From an uncultured Anaerolineaceae bacterium (lineage in GTDB: Bacteria > Chloroflexota > Anaerolineae > Anaerolineales > Anaerolineaceae), in contig CALESS010000039.1 in assembly GCA_937907495.1 (NCBI GenBank), forward strand, positions 1 through 6,922: a stretch of DNA of 6,922 nt. Direction: 5' to 3'. Under the pieces are notes generated by a model. It saw nothing but the letters and a program-made list of their open reading frames with translations, was not told the DNA's origin and ran no database searches. Shown piece by piece: positions 1 through 6,709 of the stretch. A program made the position numbers and the translations under genes. Each line of letters opens with the position of its first letter. The stretch's first letter is position 1.

Positions 1-27
1 ATAAATATCTGCCTTTAACGTACACTG

Positions 28-63
28 GCGAATAAATTCAACTGGCGGAAAACTTCCAGCCAG
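28..63 (-). terminator. Terminator-like hairpin after GDP-fucose synthase
   Basis: Read on the minus strand just past the stop codon, CTGGC (63-59) and GGAA (57-54) pair with TTCC (50-47) and GCCAG (46-42), with one bulged T at 58 and a 3-nt loop. The stretch that follows, TTGAATTTATT, is T-rich but not a pure U-run. It fits a modest intrinsic terminator for the winged-helix/fucose-synthase transcript. The sequence ACTGGCG also recurs at 24-30 and 41-47. Confidence 0.45.
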
Positions 64-65
64 GA

Positions 66-1510
<1,445 letters not shown>

Positions 1511-1518
1511 TGGGTTGA

Positions 1519-1547
1519 ATTATAACCGCAAGCCCCTTGCAGGGCAA
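1519..1547 (-). promoter_or_regulatory. Sigma70-type promoter of the regulator/fucose-synthase operon
   Basis: On the minus strand TTGCCC (1547-1542) is followed after exactly 17 bp by a perfect TATAAT (1524-1519). Transcription would start near 1512, leaving about 14 nt before the ATG at 1498. The -35 and spacer lie inside a perfect inverted repeat (1532-1552). Confidence 0.65.
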
Positions 1548-1552
1548 GGGGC
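1532..1552. repeat. Perfect 9-bp inverted repeat over the promoter spacer
   Basis: GCCCCTTGC (1532-1540), a 3-nt spacer AGG, and GCAAGGGGC (1544-1552) form a perfect dyad that covers the -35 and most of the spacer of the minus-strand promoter. It could be an autoregulatory operator for the adjacent winged-helix protein. As RNA it could form a hairpin ending the fatty acid hydroxylase transcript, but on the minus strand the bases after it (TTGCGGTTATAATT) are a poor U-tract. On the plus strand it is followed by AAATTTTTA, with no plus-strand gene upstream to terminate. Confidence 0.55.
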
Positions 1553-1626
1553 AAATTTTTACGAGAGCGATGGAGCGGTTCAACCGGCAATCATCACCGA
1601 TTCGTCAGGACGGCGGGTATGGCTTT

Positions 1627-2271
1627 CTACTTGCCTTCGGCGGGCATGGTCTTGAAAACCATATCCCACACCGGGGAACTCACGCCATAGCGGGCATTGG
1701 GCGTTTTGTAATGATGCTGCATGTGATAGCGCTTGATGTACTTGAGGTAGCCCGAGCGCATGGGGAAGTGATGGGTGGCGTAATGCATCAGGTCATAAAT
1801 CAAATAACCCACCAGGAACCCCGCAAAAGTTGGGCCAACCCACTGCGGCAGACCAAAGATCACCGACCAGACCAGCACAAACAAGCCGTAGAAGATGGCT
1901 GCCAGGGGAATTGCCAACACGGGCGGCATCACCAGGCGGGTTTTGCACTGCGGCTGGGCATGATGCACCCCGTGGAAGAGGAAGGTGATGCGCTCCATGC
2001 GCGGAGTTTTCGGCGGGAAGTGAAAAACAAAGCGGTGCAGCAGGTATTCAGAAATCGTCCAGAGGAACAACCCCACCAGGAAGCCCGCCGGGATAAACCA
2101 GGCGGTATCCCCATCCGGAACCTGTAAAATCGCCCGCACCAGGAAGAAGAGAATCACGGGCACCCACAGGATGATGACCGCTAGCGGGGAAATGTGTGAG
2201 AAAAATTCCAAGAAGTCAGATTTGAACAAACGGATCGGGATATCGCTGTGATTAATCGGGGGATGCGCCAT
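1627..2271 (-). CDS. Fatty acid hydroxylase/sterol desaturase family membrane protein
   Basis: Integral membrane di-metal oxygenase candidate of 214 aa, related to the catalytic part of fatty acid 2-hydroxylases (Scs7/FA2H type), which hydroxylate acyl chains of membrane lipids using O2 and reductant. The histidine clusters of the superfamily are all present: HRFVFH (79-84), HGVHH (100-104), HYATHH (163-168) and HMQHH (183-187). Hydrophobic segments lie at ~29-49, 58-75 and 116-160, so the His clusters would face the cytoplasm. There is no fused cytochrome b5 domain, so electrons must come from a separate carrier. ATG at 2271 is well supported by AGGAG (2282-2278) 6 nt upstream; the stop is TAG. 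It probably has its own promoter after the LysR gene. The substrate is not determinable; a carotenoid or sterol substrate is less likely than an acyl chain. Confidence 0.88.
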   Translation of the reverse strand: MAHPPINHSDIPIRLFKSDFLEFFSHISPLAVIILWVPVILFFLVRAILQVPDGDTAWFIPAGFLVGLFLWTISEYLLHRFVFHFPPKTPRMERITFLFHGVHHAQPQCKTRLVMPPVLAIPLAAIFYGLFVLVWSVIFGLPQWVGPTFAGFLVGYLIYDLMHYATHHFPMRSGYLKYIKRYHMQHHYKTPNARYGVSSPVWDMVFKTMPAEGK

Positions 2272-2277
2272 TGAAAG

Positions 2278-2306
2278 CTCCTGAAGGAATAATTTGGATA
2301 AGTATA
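2278..2306 (-). promoter_or_regulatory. Possible promoter and RBS of the fatty acid hydroxylase
   Basis: In the 58-bp gap after the LysR gene the minus strand carries a -10-like TATACT (2306-2301) about 30 bp before the ATG and the ribosome-binding site AGGAG (2282-2278). No convincing -35 is present at 16-18 bp, so a separate promoter is only suggested. Confidence 0.35.
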
Positions 2307-2329
2307 GCCTGAAAACTGGTTTTAAGGAC

Positions 2330-3277
2330 TCATGGATCGAGGGAATCAGCCAATTTTTGGACGGTCAAGTTTTTCTCATCCAGGGCATACTCCCAGAAGA
2401 CGGTTTGCACCCGCGGCGCGGGATTGTAACGATGCCGGCCAATGTAGATTTCCTGCACCAATTCCACCCCCTCAATCTTGACCACCCCCACCCGCCCATG
2501 CACAATGCTCTGATAAACAATCCGCGAGACAAAGCCCACCCCCAGCCCCTGCTGGACGGCAATGGCAATCGCTTCGGAGTTGCCGAGCGTTAAAATGGGC
2601 TGAAGCTCGGTGATGTTGACCCCGGCGCGGGCCAGGCCATTACGCACCACCCGGTAGGTACCCGATTCTTCCTCGCGGAAGATGTACCGTTCGCTGCGCA
2701 ACTCCTTCACCGGCACACTTTCCCGCCCCTCCCAGCGGTGACCGCCCGGTACAATCAGAACGACCGGATCCGTAATGAATTTGCGAAATTCAATATTGCC
2801 GCTGAACTCATCCAGGCTGCTGGAAAGCGCCAGGTGCACCCGGCCATCTTCCAGCATCTGCAAGGCGCGCGTCCGCTCGGAGACGGTACAAGCCGCCTGC
2901 ACCCGCGGGTAATGGCGCATGAAATCAGCCAGCAGCACCGGCAAAATGTATTTTCCGGGGGTGGTGCTGCAACCAATGGTTAATTGCCCCTGCACTTCAC
3001 CCTTCAGGGCTTCCATCACCTCATCCGTACGCCGAGAGACGGCCACCATCTGCCGCGCCAGCGGGATGAGCGCCTGGCCCGCCTCACTTAAGGTCAGGCG
3101 GTTACCGGAACGGATGAAAAGCGGCGTATCAAAGTGCTGCTCCAACGCCTGGATATGCTGGGTGACACTCGGCTGGGACATGCCGAGGTTTTCTGCCGCC
3201 CGCGAGAAGTTTAAGGCCTCGGCTGCTGATAAAAATACCGCCAGTTGATGGGGGTCCAATAATTGTGAAGGAGACAT
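2330..3277 (-). CDS. LysR-family transcriptional regulator
   Basis: Cytosolic DNA-binding regulator, 315 aa, typical LysR length. Residues ~8-66 are the LysR helix-turn-helix (FSRAAENLGMSQPSVTQHI at 24-42, then LEQHFDTPLFIRSGNRLTLS), followed by a linker helix (~67-93) and a two-lobed periplasmic-binding-protein-like effector domain (~95-300). The effector domain starts GQLTIGCSTTPGKYILP, a style seen in CysL/CbbR-like members, whose ligands concern sulfur or carbon metabolism; this subfamily placement is inference. The gene is divergent from the cytochrome-rhodanese operon across a 209-bp intergenic region, the classical arrangement for a LysR protein controlling its neighbour and itself. 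ATG at 3277 has only a weak GGTGA-like site upstream; the stop is TGA. No co-inducer can be assigned. Confidence 0.92.
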   Translation of the reverse strand: MSPSQLLDPHQLAVFLSAAEALNFSRAAENLGMSQPSVTQHIQALEQHFDTPLFIRSGNRLTLSEAGQALIPLARQMVAVSRRTDEVMEALKGEVQGQLTIGCSTTPGKYILPVLLADFMRHYPRVQAACTVSERTRALQMLEDGRVHLALSSSLDEFSGNIEFRKFITDPVVLIVPGGHRWEGRESVPVKELRSERYIFREEESGTYRVVRNGLARAGVNITELQPILTLGNSEAIAIAVQQGLGVGFVSRIVYQSIVHGRVGVVKIEGVELVQEIYIGRHRYNPAPRVQTVFWEYALDEKNLTVQKLADSLDP

Positions 3278-3328
3278 TTTTCACCATCCCGATGATCTGT
3301 ACAAGCCGGGGGTTCGTACCGGTTCGAA

Positions 3329-3344
3329 GGATAGGAGCCTATCC
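3329..3344. repeat. Perfect 16-bp inverted repeat in the divergent intergenic region
   Basis: GGATAGG (3329-3335), AG, CCTATCC (3338-3344) is a perfect dyad located 52 bp before the LysR start codon. It lies next to a direct repeat of GGTTCG (3311-3316 and 3321-3326). It could be an operator in the LysR leader or an RNA hairpin near the 5' end of its transcript. No binding factor is identifiable. Confidence 0.45.
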
Positions 3345-3368
3345 AATTCCAAAGCTCCATAACTTTAA

Positions 3369-3386
3369 CTTATATCATAACATAAG
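3369..3386. promoter_or_regulatory. AT-rich dyad, candidate LysR operator
   Basis: CTTAT (3369-3373), 8 nt, ATAAG (3382-3386) is an AT-rich interrupted dyad between the divergent LysR and cytochrome genes. It is centred about 75 bp before the predicted cytochrome transcript start, near where LysR proteins bind their primary site. On the minus strand it contains TATGAT (3379-3374), a possible LysR -10, which would suit autorepression. Assignment is by position and symmetry only. Confidence 0.4.
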
Positions 3387-3402
3387 CAAATCAAATAGCT
3401 GA

Positions 3403-3420
3403 TTGTGATAAACATCACTT
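3403..3420 (+). promoter_or_regulatory. Crp/Fnr-family activator site
   Basis: TTGTGA (3403-3408), 6 nt, TCACTT (3415-3420). The core GTGAT-N4-ATCAC is a perfect dyad (3405-3418) and resembles TGTGA-N6-TCACA, the box of Crp and of several Fnr-like regulators of anaerobic respiration (for example HcpR-type). Its centre at 3411.5 is 41.5 bp before a start at 3453, the class II activation position. Which family member binds cannot be told from the site. Confidence 0.65.
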
Positions 3421-3478
3421 ATGGATTTCGGAGCATTCCCATATAATGGACTGTATTAATCACTTTCATAAAAAGGAG
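3419..3478 (+). promoter_or_regulatory. Promoter and RBS of the cytochrome operon
   Basis: A perfect -10 TATAAT lies at 3442-3447. At 17 bp upstream is only TTATGG (3419-3424), a poor -35, as expected for an activator-dependent promoter with the Crp/Fnr box overlapping that position. The predicted start is near 3453. The ribosome-binding site AGGAG is at 3474-3478, 8 nt before the ATG at 3487. Confidence 0.65.
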
Positions 3479-3486
3479 TATAAGGC

Positions 3487-4857
3487 ATGATTCCATGGAA
3501 AAAACTGGCTGGACTGGCAGCCCTGCTGGTTGTACTCAGCGCCTGCACTGCCAGGACCCCACCGGTGAATGTGGAACCCACCGCGGTTCCCACCACCATC
3601 ACCGAGCCTGTACTTACTCCCACATCCACCCCCACCCAAGTGGCTTCTACCGACTACTGCGCGACCTGCCACCTGGACAAGGATGAGCTTATCCGCACCG
3701 CCAAACCGGTGGTGGAGGATACTGAATCCGAGTCCGAAGGCAAGGGTTGAGGGGGCGATGTGGCTCCGTTGGAGCCATGGGAAAAAGTACTGGTAAAAGA
3801 AGAGTTTCTGACATCCACCCACGGGGTGGCTGGTTGTGTAGCCTGCCATGGCGGTGTGCAAGCGGAAGATAAAGAAACCGCCCACACGGGTATGGTCGCC
3901 AACCCGGCGAAAGATCCGCAGCCCTTGTGCGGCACCTGTCACCAGGAAACGGTGGATGATTACCAGACCGCCCTGCACAATACCCAAGCCGGTTACTTCA
4001 AGATGATGTATTCCCGCAGCCTGCCGGAGAATCACGCCGCGCTGGATGAAGCCTTTGGCAACCACTGTGCATCCTGCCATACCAGTTGCGGTGAATGCCA
4101 TATCAGCCAACCGGCCAGTGTCGGCGGCGGCCTGCTCAACGGTCACCTGGTGGAAAAGACCCCGCCCATGACCCGCACCTGCACCGCCTGCCATGGCAGC
4201 CGGGTGGGCGCAGAATACCTGGGCAAGCACGAAGAAATCCCCGGCGATGTGCACTTCCGCCAGGGCCGCATGAACTGCATTTCCTGCCACAGCGGTTCCA
4301 GCCTGCATACCAACGACACGGCCTCAGCCAACCACCGCTATGACGGCCCGGAAAGCCCGGCCTGCGTGAGCTGCCACGATACCTATGGCACGCTCAAAGA
4401 TCCCATCTCGCAGCACGTCATCCACGAGGATAAGTTGAGCTGCCAGGTCTGCCATTCGGTGCAATATACCAGTTGCGATGGCTGTCATGTTTCCATCAGC
4501 GAGAGCAGCGGCAATCCCATCTTCAAGACAGAAGGCGACTATTTCACCTTCTTCATCGGCAAGAACGTGCGCCAGGGCAGCGACCGCCCCTACGAATATG
4601 TGGTGGTACGGCATATCCCGGTAGCCCCCGATTCTTACACCTCCTATGGCGACAACTTGCTGCCCAATTTTGACCTGCTGCCCACCTGGGCTTACGCCAC
4701 TCCCCATAACATCCAACGCAGCACCCCGCAGAATGCCACCTGCAACTCCTGCCATGGCAACGCCGAACTCTTCCTCACCGCCGATAAGGTGAGCGCGGAA
4801 GAATTGGAAGCCAACCAGGCCGTGATTGTGGATGAAGTTCCTGCGGCCCGACCCTAA
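3487..4857 (+). CDS. Lipoprotein undecahaem c-type cytochrome with in-frame UGA at codon 88 (candidate selenoprotein)
   Basis: Exported electron-transfer protein, 456 residues if the UGA at 3748-3750 is read through. A lipoprotein signal (basic WKK, hydrophobic core, LSAC with Cys20) is followed by a Thr/Pro-rich linker and haem motif 1 (CATCH, 58-62). Ten more CXXCH motifs begin at residues 117, 148, 194, 201, 232, 264, 293, 319, 330 and 419. The ~85-residue gap before the last motif (around YFTFFIGK and PHNIQR) may be a substrate or partner region. Treating UGA as stop gives an 87-aa monohaem lipoprotein plus a GTG-started ORF at 3760-4857 with ten haem sites and no signal peptide, which could not mature haem outside the cytoplasm. 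Both halves share one frame, so no indel is involved. Readings: selenocysteine (UGA in a GKG-x-GG loop plus a SECIS-like hairpin), nonsense mutation, or sequencing error. The substrate is unknown. Confidence 0.85.
3748..3750 (+). other. In-frame UGA, possible selenocysteine codon (residue 88)
   Basis: This is the only stop between the cytochrome start (3487) and its TAA (4855-4857). Flanking residues are ESEGKG before and GGDVAPLEPW after, a flexible Gly-rich loop. UGA also ends three other genes in this window, so genome-wide reassignment is excluded and a local recoding signal would be needed. Confidence 0.6.
3761..3777 (+). promoter_or_regulatory. SECIS-like RNA hairpin downstream of the UGA
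   Basis: TGGCTCC (3761-3767), loop GTT, GGAGCCA (3771-3777) makes a perfect 7-bp stem, extendable by two G-U pairs (3759-3760 with 3778-3779). It starts 10 nt after the UGA. The E. coli fdhF minimal SECIS hairpin is 17 nt, starts 11 nt after its UGA and has a loop with G-U contacts for SelB. The fit is close in size, distance and loop, but there is no bulged U in the stem. Confidence 0.55.
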
Positions 4858-4866
4858 CCCACCTCT

Positions 4867-4906
4867 GCCGGGCGGAAAACAAACGCCCCGCCCGGCTATT
4901 TTATCC
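4867..4906 (+). terminator. Hairpin terminator or attenuator between cytochrome and rhodanese genes
   Basis: GCCGGGCGG (4867-4875) pairs perfectly with CCGCCCGGC (4888-4896) across a 12-nt loop and is followed by TATTTTATCC. The stem is strong and the U-tract interrupted. It ends 17 nt before the rhodanese start codon, so it would lower rather than abolish downstream expression, or act as an mRNA-stabilising 3' end. Confidence 0.6.
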
Positions 4907-4923
4907 ACTTGAGGAGAGAAGTA

Positions 4924-6651
4924 ATGAAGAAGCTTTCGACCCCGTTGATTTTAATCGTATTGCTCAGCCTTCTGCTGGGCGCCTGCACTACCCCGGCCCC
5001 CACCGTGGTAGTCACGGATCCACCGGCGGTTGTTGATACCGAAACCCCGGTTCCCGTTCCGCCCACCGCTGAACCGCCTGTGGTTGTGGCCCCCGATTTC
5101 CAGGCCATCTTCACCTCGCTCTTTGCGGATGTGATGAATGCCGATAAGGGCTATGGTGCGGTTTCGGCTGCCAAACTGAACGAGGAATTGGTTGACAAGG
5201 CGCCCTTCCTGCTGGATGTGCGCGAAGCCTCCGAACTGGAAGCCAATGGCTTCATCAAGGGCGCCATCAATATCCCGGTGCGGGATGTCTTCAAAAACCT
5301 GGACAAATTGCCCGCCCCCGATCAGCCGATCGTGATCTACTGCGCCAGCGGTCACCGCGGGGCCTTCGCCTTCGCTGCCCTGCGCGCCCTGGGTTACACC
5401 GATGTCCGCAACCTGGCTGGTGGGCTGGGTGCGTGGTCCAAAGCTGGTTTTGCGGTTGAGACCGGCGCTCCGGCTGCTCCCGTTGCCGGTACCGCCCCGG
5501 AAGTTGACCCCGCCCTGCTGGCAGCCTTCGACACTTACTTCTCCGCCCTGCCGGAGGGTTTCTTCTCCATCAAGAGTGACAAGCTGAACGAAGAACTGGC
5601 CGACAAGGCCCCCTTCCTGCTGGATGTCCGCCGGGCGCAAGAATTTGCCGAGAATGGCCGCATCGCCGGTGCTTATAACGTCCCGGTGGAAGAATTACTG
5701 ACCAACCTCGACCTGCTGCCCTCCATGGATACGCCGATCGTGATCTACTGTGTCAGCGGTCACCGCGGTGCAGTCGCCACCATGGCCCTGCAGCTCATGG
5801 GTTACACCGATGTCCGTAACCTGGCCGGCGGCCTGAACGCCTGGAAAGCCGCCCAGTTCCCCGTGGAAGGCCTGGTGGATTGGAATGCCCAGTTCACGAC
5901 CTTCTTCTCCGGCATGCCGGATAACTTCTACGCCACCAGCGCCGCCAACCTGAATACCGCCCTGGTAGAGAATCCCCCCTTCCTGGTGGATGTGCGTGAA
6001 CCCTCTGAAGTTGCCGACGGCTACATCGCCGGTGCCATCAACATCCCGGTGCGCGACCTGTTCAAGAACCTGGATAAACTGCCCGCCCTCGACCAGCCGA
6101 TCGTGATCTACTGCGCCAGCGGCCATCGCGGCGGCCTGGCGGCGGCTGCCCTGCGCCTGCTTGGCTATACCGATGTCGTCAACCTGGGTGGTGGTTTGGG
6201 CGCCTGGAAGAAAGCGGAACTCCCGGTGGAAACGGCAGCCATCGCTGCGCCGGTTGCCGGTGAAGAACCCGTGGTGGATGCCACCATGCTGACCAAGCTG
6301 GATGAATTCTTCAGCAGTATGCCGGAAGGTTTCTACACCGTCAAAGCCGTGGACCTGAACGCTGAACTGGGGATGGATCCCAAGCCGTTTGTGCTGGATG
6401 TGCGCGAAGCCACCGAACTGACCACCGATGGTTACATCGAAGGCTCCGTCAATATCCCGGTGCGCGAGCTGATGGCCAACCTGGGCCAACTGCCCGCCGA
6501 TAAAGCCACCAAGATCGTTGTGCTGTGCAAGTCCGGTCACCGCGGCTCGTTTGCCCTGCTGGCCCTGCGCCTGTTGGGCTACACCGATGTGCGCAACCTG
6601 GGCGGCGGCATCAACGCCTGGATCGGTGCAGAACTGCCGGTCGTCAAGTAA
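4924..6651 (+). CDS. Lipoprotein with four tandem rhodanese domains
   Basis: Exported lipid-anchored protein, 575 aa, with four complete rhodanese (sulfurtransferase) domains that carry sulfane sulfur as a cysteine persulfide. The signal ends in LGAC (Cys21), followed by a Pro/Thr/Val linker to ~57. Domains span ~60-178, 197-315, 318-436 and 455-573. Catalytic loops are CASGHR (Cys140), CVSGHR (Cys276), CASGHR (Cys397) and CKSGHR (Cys535), each the normal Cys-X4-Arg length, and each domain keeps a DVR motif (Asp98, 234, 357, 492). Each is preceded by a ~35-residue amphipathic stretch. ATG at 4924 is chosen because AGGAG (4912-4916) lies 7 nt upstream; the in-frame TTG at 4909 overlaps that site. 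The gene lies 66 bp after the cytochrome, likely in the same transcript past a hairpin. The function is inferred as sulfur (or selenium) transfer coupled to the multihaem protein. Confidence 0.93.
   Translation: MKKLSTPLILIVLLSLLLGACTTPAPTVVVTDPPAVVDTETPVPVPPTAEPPVVVAPDFQAIFTSLFADVMNADKGYGAVSAAKLNEELVDKAPFLLDVREASELEANGFIKGAINIPVRDVFKNLDKLPAPDQPIVIYCASGHRGAFAFAALRALGYTDVRNLAGGLGAWSKAGFAVETGAPAAPVAGTAPEVDPALLAAFDTYFSALPEGFFSIKSDKLNEELADKAPFLLDVRRAQEFAENGRIAGAYNVPVEELLTNLDLLPSMDTPIVIYCVSGHRGAVATMALQLMGYTDVRNLAGGLNAWKAAQFPVEGLVDWNAQFTTFFSGMPDNFYATSAANLNTALVENPPFLVDVREPSEVADGYIAGAINIPVRDLFKNLDKLPALDQPIVIYCASGHRGGLAAAALRLLGYTDVVNLGGGLGAWKKAELPVETAAIAAPVAGEEPVVDATMLTKLDEFFSSMPEGFYTVKAVDLNAELGMDPKPFVLDVREATELTTDGYIEGSVNIPVRELMANLGQLPADKATKIVVLCKSGHRGSFALLALRLLGYTDVRNLGGGINAWIGAELPVVK
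5095..6645 (+). repeat. Internal tandem rhodanese-coding repeats (four units)
   Basis: The catalytic cysteines are spaced 136, 121 and 138 residues apart. Linkers 1-2 and 3-4 both carry AAPVAG followed by a Val-Asp, while linker 2-3 is short. At DNA level a 29-bp block around the catalytic Cys is identical in units 1 (5323-5351) and 3 (6094-6122), and its first part (18 bp at 5733-5750) is shared by unit 2. Confidence 0.8.
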
Positions 6652-6668
6652 AATCTGATTGTGAAGGG

Positions 6669-6707
6669 AACACCCCAAGGGCTTATGACCCTTGGGGTGT
6701 TTGTTTT
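6669..6707 (+). terminator. Strong intrinsic terminator of the cytochrome-rhodanese operon
   Basis: AACACCCCAAGGG (6669-6681) pairs over 13 bp without mismatch with CCCTTGGGGTGTT (6689-6701) across a 7-nt loop, followed by TGTTTT. It lies 17 nt after the rhodanese stop codon and marks the operon end. Confidence 0.92.
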
Positions 6708-6709
6708 AA

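Noticed and set aside
1537..2127. 196-codon plus-strand open frame opposite the fatty acid hydroxylase
   Set aside because: The minus-strand gene has all His clusters, a good ribosome-binding site and length; the plus frame has none of these.
3748..3750. Genome-wide reassignment of UGA (for example to Gly or Trp)
   Set aside because: UGA ends the fucose synthase, winged-helix and LysR frames at their natural family lengths, and Trp is encoded by TGG throughout.
3466..4308. 280-codon open frame on the minus strand across the cytochrome gene
   Set aside because: No family features; it is antisense to the CXXCH-coding region and its Gly/Ala/His-rich text is what complementing Cys/His/Pro codons gives.
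3760..4857. Separate cytosolic-start gene from GTG 3760, with GAGGGGG (3749-3755) as ribosome-binding site
   Set aside because: A ten-haem c-type cytochrome needs export, and this frame has no signal peptide; the exported N-terminus lies in the same frame directly upstream. The G-run is better explained by Gly codons, though internal initiation cannot be fully excluded.
5695..6678. 327-codon minus-strand open frame (and another at 4951-5640) opposite the rhodanese gene
   Set aside because: Gln/Gly/His-rich repeated text mirrors the four rhodanese repeats; one starts inside the terminator region. Shadow frames caused by codon bias.
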